From: Bacteroidales bacterium
GTDB lineage: Bacteria > Bacteroidota > Bacteroidia > Bacteroidales > UBA12077
Length of the DNA: 6,931 nt
Assembly: GCA_030600865.1 (NCBI GenBank)
Contig: JAUVUS010000130.1
Location: forward strand, 1-6,931
Reading direction: 5' to 3'
The notes beneath the pieces are model-generated. The model did not search any database and was not told the origin of the DNA. It worked only from the letters and a program-made list of their open reading frames with translations. Within the stretch, counting starts at the first letter, position 1, and the number at the start of each line of letters is the position of its first letter. The translations under genes were made by a program, and so were the position numbers. This document shows, in pieces, positions 1 to 6,195 of the stretch.

Positions 1-17
1 AAGACTATCAAATCATA

Positions 18-182
18 ATTAATCAATGTCGTTTAGTTAAAAATAGAACGCGGATTAAGCTGATGCAAGCAGCGCTGATTTACGCAGATTTCTTATTAAT
101 CCGTTTTAATCTGCGTTTAAAAAACTGTGTCATCAGTGTTCCATTTTGGATAAACTGACTAAACTAAACGACATTGATTAAT
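18..182. repeat. 165-bp nested palindromic element (MITE-like or dispersed repeat)
   Basis: The outer arms 18-38 and 162-182 are perfect 21-bp inverted repeats (the left arm contains AATGTCGTTTAGTT). Inside are further inverted pairs centred on almost the same point, near 98-100: CTGATG at 60-65 with CATCAG at 131-136, and ACGCAGATT at 82-90 with AATCTGCGT at 108-116. GAAC at 47-50 pairs with GTTC at 138-141. CGGATTAA at 51-58 also pairs with TTAATCCG at 96-103. The whole could fold into one long hairpin or cruciform. TTAA sits at both outer ends (19-22 and 178-181), but it is part of the palindrome, so it cannot be called a target duplication. No transposase is encoded. From memory, the GAACGCGGATTAA and AATCTGCGT style of core resembles intergenic repeats common in Bacteroidota; this is unverified. 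A non-autonomous mobile element or a structured RNA are both possible. Confidence 0.75.
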
Positions 183-284
183 AAATATTAATGAAGATAT
201 TTCTGAAATACCAAGTTAAAATAAATATCGTTTTACTATAGTTCGGATTAAACAAATTTTCATAACTTAGGTTTTCTTAAAAGA

Positions 285-965
285 ATGTACCGGATGAAGT
301 ATTTTTATTTGCTGATTTTTATTTCGATAATGGTATTGTCGTTTTCGTGTATTAAAGATGCACCAAACGATTTCGATAATCCTGATTCAATCTGGAATCC
401 GAGCTTTTCTTTCCCTGTCGGTTATGCTTCAATGGGGATGAACGAAGACAGCGGATTTGACACCTTGTTACTTTTAATTGATTCCTTAACAGGATACCCG
501 TTTTGGGTTGATGAAATTGATGTTCCAATGAGCTATACTATGCCTTTTGATATGCAGGAACTAAATGATTTCTCGGAAGAGATTATCAGTATTATGTTTC
601 GGTTAAATACGTATAATGGTTTTCCGGCAGTTGCTACAGGGCAAGTATATTTTCTGGATATTAACAGCCTGATAGTTGATTCTATGTTTTTTGACGGGCC
701 TTTAGTAATGAACCCCGGCACTCCTATTGGCGATGGAGAAACAATAAATCCCGCATATGATCAGTCCGATGTAATTTTTGGTCAGGATGAAATTAACGAT
801 TTGGCATCGGTAAAGTATATTTTAATTGAAGGAGCTATAAGTACCCAGAACCTTGACACAACTTTAATTGATTATTATCCCGCATATACTTTAGACTTAC
901 AATTGGGAGTTCAGGCCGAGTTGAATATGAGTATTTCCAGTCAATCTTCAAATTCCAAAAAATAA
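285..965 (+). CDS. Small hypothetical lipoprotein, first gene of a two-gene unit
   Basis: I do not recognise a named family. The protein is 226 residues from the ATG at 285; the ATG at 294 (residue 4) gives a more typical MKYFYLL start and is just as likely. A hydrophobic signal (about residues 5-20) ends in LSFSC with Cys22, a relaxed Bacteroidota lipobox, so a lipid-anchored outer-membrane protein is likely. After the cysteine comes IKDAPNDFD; K-D at +2/+3 loosely resembles the lipoprotein surface-export signal of Bacteroidota, but this is weak. The mature part is acidic and looks beta-rich, with IWNPSFSFPVG near residues 36-46 and NGFP at 111-114. The gene ends with a double stop (TAA TGA) 24 bp before the TTG start of the barrel gene, so the two are probably co-transcribed and may act together. 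No Shine-Dalgarno site is visible. Confidence 0.8.
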   Translation: MYRMKYFYLLIFISIMVLSFSCIKDAPNDFDNPDSIWNPSFSFPVGYASMGMNEDSGFDTLLLLIDSLTGYPFWVDEIDVPMSYTMPFDMQELNDFSEEIISIMFRLNTYNGFPAVATGQVYFLDINSLIVDSMFFDGPLVMNPGTPIGDGETINPAYDQSDVIFGQDEINDLASVKYILIEGAISTQNLDTTLIDYYPAYTLDLQLGVQAELNMSISSQSSNSKK

Positions 966-989
966 TGATCAAAAATTAATTAACTAATA

Positions 990-2516
990 TTGAAAGAAAA
1001 TTTTAAAATAGCAAATAGGATGTCATTCCCGCGAAGGCGGGAATCTATTATTTGTATTGGTTTTATTGTATTTTTTCTAATAAGTTTTAATAGAAGTTTC
1101 TCTCAGCAAAATAATACTTTCTATTTAATGCACGAAGTTCCTCAAAGCAATTTGTTTACTCCTGCAATACAAATAAAATGTAAATGGTATGTTGCTATTC
1201 CTGCCTTGGGATCGACACATATTAATATTAGTAATTCTACCTTTTCGTTTAACGAGCTTTTTTCTACAAATAATGGATCAGCATCTCTTGATATGAGTAG
1301 TTTATACGAAAATGTTCGAAATACAAATCTGGTAAACTCGGAACTTCATCTCGATTTAATATCAATTGGTTACAGGAGGAACGAGTATTATTTCAATTTT
1401 AATATTGCTGAAAAAGTTAATGTGGCAGCAACTTATCCGGGAAGTATAATAGAGCTTGCATGGGAAGGGAATACTCAGTTTTTAGACGAAACTGTTAAGT
1501 TTGATAATTTACGAACTCATACAGTGCATTATCGCGAATATTCGCTGGGTGTTTCTAAAGTATGGGATGCATATAACATTCTGGGTTTACGGGCAAAATT
1601 GCTTTTTGGTAAAGCAAATATTTATTCGGGTAAATCGGAAATAAGTTTATATACCGATCCTAACACTTTTGATTTACACATTGAAGGCGATATAATTGAA
1701 AATATTTCATTCCCTGTTACCATAACTCAAGATAGCGAAGGAAAAATTAATGGTTACGAAATAAACGATATTGATCCTGTAAGTTTTCTTATGAACGGCA
1801 AAAACAAAGGTTTTGCTTTGGACTTAGGCTTGATTCATAGGTATAGTGAAAACATTACCTTTTCTGCAAGTTTGCTTGATCTGGGTTTTATTCGTTGGAA
1901 GTCGGATGTAAGCAATATTCATATATCAGGATCAGCTGATTATGTCGGTGTAGGTCAAGGCAGTAATTTAGGTAATTCTGATTTAATAACAGAGATAGTC
2001 GATTCCATTTTAGATGATTTTGATCAAACAGTTACAAATGATAAATATTACTCATGGTTACCCACCCAAATTTATCTGGGGGGAATGTATCAATACAAGC
2101 CTAAACTTGGAATAGGAATTGTAAATAGAAATGTGATTTATAGAAACAAATTACATTCATCGCTAACATTATCGGCAAATACAACTGTATGGAATAAACT
2201 TTCGGCTAGTCTAAGTTGGTCGTATTTAAACAATACTTATAAAAATGTGGGTTTAGGATTGGCTTGGCACAGTCGTGGATTACAATTTCATATGGTAAGT
2301 GACAATGTTTTAGGGATTATTAAACCTTTAGATGCACGCACTTTGAATTTACGTTTTGGATTTGGTTTACTATTGGGCTGTCCTAAAAACAAGGAAGAAG
2401 AGTTGAAAATGAGCAATCCATACGATTCCATGAACAAAGGAAATTGTTATTGGGCTAAGAAACTAAATAAGGATCATAAAAAGATTCTTAAAAAGAAGAA
2501 AAAAAGAGAAAAATAA
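990..2516 (+). CDS. DUF5723-like outer-membrane beta-barrel protein
   Basis: The protein is 508 residues from TTG at 990, or 498 from ATG at 1020; an in-frame TAA at 981 rules out an earlier start. The signal peptide has the hydrophobic stretch IICIGFIVFFLISF (20-33) and a likely type I cleavage in RSFS-QQ (about 38/39). The mature part resembles the Bacteroidota DUF5723 family: FYLMHEVPQSNLFTPAIQ near 44-61, IPALGSTHINIS (70-81), SASLLDLGFIRWKSDV (292-307), YLGGMY (362-367), and a late LNLRFGFGLLLGC (452-464) that looks like the closing strand. The last 44 residues form a hydrophilic, Lys-rich tail. The family is usually read as an outer-membrane barrel of unknown role; transport or assembly of a surface structure would be inference. 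Residues 11-19 (MSFPRRRES) come from a small palindromic repeat inserted in the n-region of the signal peptide. The gene shares a transcript with the upstream lipoprotein and is closed by the terminator just downstream. Confidence 0.8.
   Translation: MKENFKIANRMSFPRRRESIICIGFIVFFLISFNRSFSQQNNTFYLMHEVPQSNLFTPAIQIKCKWYVAIPALGSTHINISNSTFSFNELFSTNNGSASLDMSSLYENVRNTNLVNSELHLDLISIGYRRNEYYFNFNIAEKVNVAATYPGSIIELAWEGNTQFLDETVKFDNLRTHTVHYREYSLGVSKVWDAYNILGLRAKLLFGKANIYSGKSEISLYTDPNTFDLHIEGDIIENISFPVTITQDSEGKINGYEINDIDPVSFLMNGKNKGFALDLGLIHRYSENITFSASLLDLGFIRWKSDVSNIHISGSADYVGVGQGSNLGNSDLITEIVDSILDDFDQTVTNDKYYSWLPTQIYLGGMYQYKPKLGIGIVNRNVIYRNKLHSSLTLSANTTVWNKLSASLSWSYLNNTYKNVGLGLAWHSRGLQFHMVSDNVLGIIKPLDARTLNLRFGFGLLLGCPKNKEEELKMSNPYDSMNKGNCYWAKKLNKDHKKILKKKKKREK
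1020..1046 (+). repeat. Dispersed-type palindromic repeat inside a coding region
   Basis: ATTCCCGC (1025-1032), a GAAG loop and GCGGGAAT (1037-1044) form a perfect 8-bp GC-rich stem in an AT-rich gene. The ATTCCC...GGGAAT form is that of a widely dispersed bacterial repeat (for example dRS3-type sequences in Neisseria), which translates as the recurrent peptide SFPRRRES. Here 27 bp, from the ATG at 1020 through TCT at 1046, equal nine codons. Removing them leaves an intact signal peptide, MKENFKIANR joined to IICIGFIVFF. This supports a frame-preserving insertion. The hairpin could also affect translation of the barrel gene. Confidence 0.8.
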
Positions 2517-2518
2517 AA

Positions 2519-2552
2519 GGCTGTCCACTAAAATTTGACAGCCCAATTTTTT
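2519..2552 (+). terminator. Rho-independent terminator of the lipoprotein/barrel unit
   Basis: GGCTGTC (2519-2525) pairs perfectly with GACAGCC (2537-2543) around an 11-nt loop. A T-run follows at 2546-2551. The stem begins 2 bp after the barrel gene's stop codon, as expected for the end of the plus-strand unit. Confidence 0.85.
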
Positions 2553-2645
2553 CTAACTTTAACATAAGTAAAGACCAGTTTACATTTATCCAATTTTATC
2601 CATTGTGATTACATCTGATTCCATTACAAACTATACTGAATATGG

Positions 2646-2677
2646 AAGCACTAGGCACTTCTGATTGACTAGTGCTT
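2646..2677 (-). terminator. Hairpin just past the kelch gene, possible terminator
   Basis: AAGCACTAG (2646-2654) and CTAGTGCTT (2669-2677) form a perfect 9-bp stem with a 14-nt loop, starting 6 bp after the stop of the minus-strand kelch gene. No strong U-run follows on the minus strand, so it may be a weak or Rho-assisted terminator, or a 3'-end protecting hairpin. Confidence 0.5.
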
Positions 2678-2683
2678 ACAGAA

Positions 2684-3739
2684 CTATTTTATTGTGTCAC
2701 ACGCAGGATCATAAACAAAGAAATCTGGATAAACATCAGTAGGGGCAAGTCCCCCACCACTTGGTACGTATATCTTATTGTTTAACACGCAGGCAGCTGC
2801 TGCAATTCGACCCTTCGGCATGGGAGATTTCATAACCCATGTATTGTTTAATGGATCATATACCTCCACGGTGTTAAGCATTTCTTTAGGATAATATGTA
2901 TCACCCCCTCCAATAGCATAGATCTTTTTGTTTACTGTAACTGCCGTTAAGCACCAACGGGCTGTTGGCATAGAAGATTTGCGATTCCAAGTGTTCAATT
3001 CTGAATCATATTCCTCCACTATTGTCATAGCCTGAAAAGTATTTCCTTTATCAGGATATTTTTTTGCATCAATTCCTCCAATAGTATAAATCTTTCCATT
3101 TGCCACAGAAGCAGAAAAACCCCATCTCAGAGTAGGACCAGCATCAGGATCGCCTTCCTTCGTTTTCCATGTATCTGTCTCTGGATCATAAATTTCTATG
3201 GACGTATAGTATTCAGATATTGGCCAGTCTAATGCACCTCCAATAACATATATTCTGCCATTCATCATAACAGTAGAATGCCCCCATCGACGAGTTGGCA
3301 TGGGCGATTTACTAGTCCAGCTATCTGTTGTTGGATCGTATTCTTCAACAATAGCATAAGTTTTGTTGTCTAGCCAGCCTCCAATGGCATATATCTTACC
3401 ATTTATTGCACAACCGGAAATAAACTCTCTTGGAGTTGGCATGTCTGCTTTTGATATCCAGGTGTTTGTAGCAAAATCATATTCTTCAAATGAGCCACCG
3501 CTTGTTCCCCCACCTGCCGCATAAATCTTATTGTTCACGATTGCAACCATATGGGTATTTCTAGGTGTTTGCAGATCAGCTAATTTTGACCAGCAAGTAG
3601 ATAAATTATTGCTGGAATTTGAAAGAGTATTCTTGAGATCAGGGTTGCCATTTTCTTTCTTTTGCTTTATACCGCTGCAGGATGAAAGTAAGAAAACAAT
3701 CAGAGTAAACAGATAAAATAAAATTCGTAGTTTTTTCAT
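2684..3739 (-). CDS. Kelch-repeat beta-propeller lipoprotein
   Basis: The protein is 351 residues, starting MKKLRILFYL, with a signal ending in LSSC (Cys21), a clear lipobox. A Ser/Asn-rich linker (22-48) leads to six kelch units, each with a NGKIYxxGG core and a YDPxxxTW end. The cores lie near residues 69-77, 113-121, 160-168, 214-222, 270-278 and 320-329, so a complete six-bladed propeller is predicted. The last blade ends in YDPACDTIK and lacks the TWxxKxxMP strand. The segment STCWSKLADLQTPR (47-60) before blade one has just that pattern and would close the ring. Cys49 and Cys347 would then be near each other. The protein probably sits on the outer membrane, facing the periplasm or the outside, and may bind protein or sugar. 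No catalytic domain is attached. Kelch galactose oxidases are larger, and I see nothing to support oxidase activity. The gene is transcribed alone, convergent with the barrel gene. Confidence 0.9.
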   Translation of the reverse strand: MKKLRILFYLFTLIVFLLSSCSGIKQKKENGNPDLKNTLSNSSNNLSTCWSKLADLQTPRNTHMVAIVNNKIYAAGGGTSGGSFEEYDFATNTWISKADMPTPREFISGCAINGKIYAIGGWLDNKTYAIVEEYDPTTDSWTSKSPMPTRRWGHSTVMMNGRIYVIGGALDWPISEYYTSIEIYDPETDTWKTKEGDPDAGPTLRWGFSASVANGKIYTIGGIDAKKYPDKGNTFQAMTIVEEYDSELNTWNRKSSMPTARWCLTAVTVNKKIYAIGGGDTYYPKEMLNTVEVYDPLNNTWVMKSPMPKGRIAAAACVLNNKIYVPSGGGLAPTDVYPDFFVYDPACDTIK

Positions 3740-3783
3740 GGGGTTAATTGTTTTGGTTAGTTAAATTTTTTTTCAAAAACAAT

Positions 3784-3815
3784 ACAAGTTACGACATAAA
3801 AGTGCTGAATGTCAA
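3784..3815 (-). promoter_or_regulatory. Possible promoter of the kelch lipoprotein gene
   Basis: Reading the minus strand, TTGACA (3815-3810) is followed after 18 nt by TAACTTGT (3791-3784). The second element is near the Bacteroidota -7 form TAnnTTTG, and TTG can serve as the -33 element. Transcription would begin near 3777, about 38 nt before the ATG. The match is imperfect. Confidence 0.4.
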
Positions 3816-3911
3816 GAAAATAACAATATTTTCTAATTTTGATTAATAGAATATTTAGCTATTGTAGCACGGAATAGTTTCTTAGTTGGAAGAGATCAGA
3901 TTGTAACAAAC

Positions 3912-3940
3912 AAAAAACCCAGCTGTTAAGCTGGGTTTTT
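3912..3940 (-). terminator. Terminator of tRNA-Gln
   Basis: CCCAGCT (3918-3924) and AGCTGGG (3929-3935) form a 7-bp stem with a GTTA loop. It is flanked by six A's (3912-3917) and five T's (3936-3940), so it can work in both directions. On the minus strand it begins 6 nt after the tRNA 3' end and is followed by six U's. Confidence 0.85.
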
Positions 3941-3941
3941 G

Positions 3942-4014
3942 CTGTCCGACCAGGATTCGAACCTGGACTCTTCTGAACCAAAATCAGATGTGTTGCCAAT
4001 TACACCATCGGACA
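3942..4014 (-). tRNA. tRNA-Gln (anticodon TTG)
   Basis: The 73-nt cloverleaf is complete. The acceptor stem is TGTCCGA/TCGGACA, the D stem is GTGT/ACAC, and the anticodon stem is TCTGA/TCAGA with loop TTTTGGT, giving anticodon TTG. The T arm is CCAGG-TTCGAAT-CCTGG. It has the U1-A72 pair and G73 discriminator typical of bacterial tRNA-Gln, which are identity elements for glutaminyl-tRNA synthetase. CCA is not encoded (the bases after G73 are CAAA), so it must be added after transcription. The gene has its own promoter and terminator and appears to be a single-gene unit. Confidence 0.96.
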
Positions 4015-4028
4015 ATTGATTGAGTGTG

Positions 4029-4058
4029 CAAATTTAAAAAAAAAAAATTGTCTGCAAA
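4029..4058 (-). promoter_or_regulatory. Bacteroidota-type promoter of tRNA-Gln
   Basis: On the minus strand, TTTG (4058-4055) is followed after 18 nt by TAAATTTG (4036-4029), an exact match to the -33 TTTG and -7 TAnnTTTG consensus of Bacteroidota. The spacer is mostly T's. Transcription would start near 4022, leaving a leader of only about 8 nt before the mature tRNA 5' end. Confidence 0.8.
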
Positions 4059-4077
4059 TATTTTTAAGTGTTTTTTT

Positions 4078-4121
4078 AAAAAACGATTGGATTATCAAAC
4101 TCTAAATTCAATAATCCAATC
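4078..4121 (-). terminator. Second hairpin terminator after the PspC operon
   Basis: GATTGGATTAT (4085-4095) and ATAATCCAATC (4111-4121) form a perfect 11-bp stem with a 15-nt loop. On the minus strand it is followed by G and six U's (4083-4078). It lies between the first operon terminator and the tRNA promoter, so it probably stops readthrough into tRNA-Gln. The stem is AT-rich and may be weak. Confidence 0.65.
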
Positions 4122-4157
4122 AAAAAAATCATTAATAATAATATTTAGTCAATATTT

Positions 4158-4176
4158 AAAAAGGTGCTAAGCACCT
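4158..4176 (-). terminator. Terminator of the PspC/PadR operon
   Basis: AGGTGC (4162-4167) and GCACCT (4171-4176) form a 6-bp stem with a three-base loop. On the minus strand four or five U's follow (4162-4158). It lies about 40 nt past the stop of the long PspC gene. Confidence 0.7.
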
Positions 4177-4215
4177 ATATTGCAATTATTTTAGTTTTGA
4201 TATTGCACCTAATTA

Positions 4216-5802
4216 TTAATCATCGTAAGTTACTTTATAATACTTTTCAAGACCTTCATCGGTCATAATCCAGTATTTATTTACCATTTCATCTACTCTA
4301 TAGTATTTTTCTTTTTTAATATAATCGAGCTGTTCTTCGATACTTTCATCAAGATATAAAATATAATCTTCAGGTACCTCTACAGTAATATCTACTTCCG
4401 GAAATCTCCAGCGGTTTTTATCAACCAAAGAATATACAGCATCGAAAAGAATTACTGAATCCTGTTGTACTACATGGTATTCAATATCATCGGCATTTCG
4501 CAATGCTTCTCTTCTGTCTGATCCTCGTCCTTTTTTTACTATTTCGATAATAACCTGGTCTGAATGTCCAAGAATAATATCTATTTCAGGAAATGCGTAT
4601 AGATGTTTTTCATCATCTTCATCGTACATTATTTGAAACTCGCTATCGAATATGTAGAATTTAGATGTTGCAAGCGATTTGTCTTCCTGTGCTTTTAAGT
4701 AAAGTGTTTTATTTGTTGGCTCTTCAACATAAATTCTGTGGTCATCTTTTACCGAAATTGAGTAATGTTTTACCTGCGTACCAACAATAACAACAAGTAC
4801 AATTAAACTTAGTAACCATGCAACGAATCCAATTCCAGCAATAGATCTGTCGTTCGGGCGCAAGCCAAGTAATAGTTTAAATCCTCCGTAAATAATTGCA
4901 ACCAAAGGTATAAATACAACTAAGACTGCACAAATTGTTACAATCCATATGGTATTTGGATCAACAAAAGAATGGATCATATCTGTAAAGATCACATGAT
5001 CGTCAATAAAAATATTATTCCAGGGCATAAAAGGTTCTCCTATGATCAACGTCCCGGTAAGACCAATAAGAAAACCAACTCCGGCAATTACCAAAGCTAA
5101 ACCGATAATTGCAACAACAAATTTGAAAATAAATCTGAAAAAAGCACCAATAGCATAAATTATACTTTCAAAAAAGTTTTGAGTACGATCGTAATCTCTA
5201 GAATTCTTAAAATTCTTAAAGTTGTCCTTTACGGTTTCGTACTCTTTACGCACATTTTTTTCAATATCGGAGATATTAAACCTTTCTCCACGCATATCGA
5301 GTTTTTGAGCAGTAGTGTAAGCTGCCGGAAGCAATGCCCATAGAACAATATATATAATAGCTATAACGCCATATGCAAATAGTAGTACTAAGAATAAAAT
5401 TCTGATTATTAAGGGATCTATATTTAAGTAATTGGCAATCCCTGAACAAACACCACCAAGTATTCTGTTATCAGGATCGCGATATAATCTTTTCGTAGAT
5501 TTTTCGTATTGATGATATTCTTTCCCATTGTTTTCTTCTTCGCTTTCAAAATCTTCCGGGCGACCCATTATCTCAATAACTTCATCAATATCTTCTTTGC
5601 TAATTACCTGTTTTTGTTCGCTTAGTTTACTTTGCAGAATTTCTGCAATACGGTGTTCAATATCAGAAATAATCTCTTTTCCTTCTTCATTTGCTGCAAA
5701 TCGCTGATTGATAGCAGTCAAATAATTCTGCAAAATCTGATAAGCATCTTCATCTAAATGAAATATAACACCACCTATATTGATTTTAATTGTTTTCTTC
5801 AT
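4216..5802 (-). CDS. Long PspC-domain inner-membrane protein, LiaF/DUF4097-like C-terminus
   Basis: The protein is 528 residues. Residues 1-86 form a soluble N-terminal domain (MKKTIKINIGGVIFHLDEDAYQ..., SDIEHRIAEIL at 46-56, IEIMGRPEDF at 76-85) found in front of PspC in many Bacteroidota proteins. A short acidic linker precedes the PspC domain at 103-162, with KRLYRDPDNRILGGVCSGIA and a hydrophobic helix region at 132-158. Further membrane segments lie near 219-256, 285-312 and 322-342. The C-terminal 185 residues are soluble, acidic and beta-rich, with FPEVDITVEVP (467-477) resembling LiaF/DUF4097-type domains; this assignment is tentative. PspC proteins act in the inner membrane in envelope stress responses, often modulating a regulator. 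The gene begins 11 bp after the padR stop, so it is co-transcribed and presumably under PadR control. It is a full-length paralogue of the short PspC gene two positions upstream. Confidence 0.88.
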   Translation of the reverse strand: MKKTIKINIGGVIFHLDEDAYQILQNYLTAINQRFAANEEGKEIISDIEHRIAEILQSKLSEQKQVISKEDIDEVIEIMGRPEDFESEEENNGKEYHQYEKSTKRLYRDPDNRILGGVCSGIANYLNIDPLIIRILFLVLLFAYGVIAIIYIVLWALLPAAYTTAQKLDMRGERFNISDIEKNVRKEYETVKDNFKNFKNSRDYDRTQNFFESIIYAIGAFFRFIFKFVVAIIGLALVIAGVGFLIGLTGTLIIGEPFMPWNNIFIDDHVIFTDMIHSFVDPNTIWIVTICAVLVVFIPLVAIIYGGFKLLLGLRPNDRSIAGIGFVAWLLSLIVLVVIVGTQVKHYSISVKDDHRIYVEEPTNKTLYLKAQEDKSLATSKFYIFDSEFQIMYDEDDEKHLYAFPEIDIILGHSDQVIIEIVKKGRGSDRREALRNADDIEYHVVQQDSVILFDAVYSLVDKNRWRFPEVDITVEVPEDYILYLDESIEEQLDYIKKEKYYRVDEMVNKYWIMTDEGLEKYYKVTYDD

Positions 5803-5813
5803 TTTTGGTCGAT

Positions 5814-6143
5814 TTATTTTTGGTTATTAATCGAGTTAACTGCTTCAACAAGTTCTTCCCACGATAACTTAAGTTCATTTAAATGCTCTTTCCCTTTTTC
5901 GGTCAGAGTATAATATTTTCGTGGAGGGCCTTGTGTTGATTCTTCCCAGCGATAGCTTAATAACCCGGCATTTTTTTGCCTAGTAAGTAGAGGGTAAAGA
6001 GTTCCTTCAACAACGATCATTTTAGCTTTTTTTAATGCTTTAATGATGTCGGAAGTGTAGTAATCCTGCTTAGAAAGGATGGATAGAATGCAGAATTCCA
6101 GTACACCTTTTTTCATTTGAGCTTTTGTATTTTCGAGATTCAT
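5814..6143 (-). CDS. PadR-family transcriptional repressor
   Basis: The protein is 109 residues, a compact PadR of the small type with a short C-terminal helix. The winged helix is clear: FCILSILSKQDYYTSDIIKAL (17-37) covers the first helices, VVEGTLYPLLTRQKNAGLL (44-62) is the recognition region with the family's EGTLYPLL motif, and YRWEESTQGPPRKYYTLTEKG (64-84) is the wing with the conserved GPPRKYY. The final helix (85-105) should form the dimer interface. These proteins usually bind palindromes and repress their own operon, often releasing DNA on binding a ligand or in response to membrane stress. It sits between the two PspC genes, 52 bp after the short one and 11 bp before the long one. 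The likely operator is in the operon promoter at 6829-6902. It is named by family only; no known PadR orthologue can be assigned. Confidence 0.93.
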   Translation of the reverse strand: MNLENTKAQMKKGVLEFCILSILSKQDYYTSDIIKALKKAKMIVVEGTLYPLLTRQKNAGLLSYRWEESTQGPPRKYYTLTEKGKEHLNELKLSWEELVEAVNSINNQK

Positions 6144-6195
6144 AGTTTCTATTTTTTAGTGTAGAAATAATTTCAGTATAATTTTTAGAGTCGAT

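Noticed and set aside
63..158. Plus-strand 31-codon open frame starting MQAALIYADF
   Set aside because: It lies entirely inside the 18-182 palindromic element, and its sequence is explained by the inverted repeats.
268..275. TAGGTTTT as a -7 element for the lipoprotein gene
   Set aside because: It matches TAnnTTTG at seven of eight positions, but no TTTG lies at the right distance upstream and the start site would fall almost on the ATG. No promoter could be supported for this unit.
533..721. Minus-strand 62-residue open frame
   Set aside because: It lies wholly inside the lipoprotein gene on the other strand and has no recognisable motif; it is a shadow frame.
3531..3716. Plus-strand 61-residue open frame
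   Set aside because: It is antisense to the N-terminal part of the kelch lipoprotein, which has clear repeats and a lipobox.
2684..3739. Tandem DNA repeat or recombination array in the kelch gene
   Set aside because: The repetition is at protein level (kelch blades) and the DNA copies have diverged; no near-identical nucleotide repeats were seen.
4036..4047. Run of twelve A's near the tRNA
   Set aside because: It is the spacer of the tRNA promoter in an AT-rich region; no separate function is supported.
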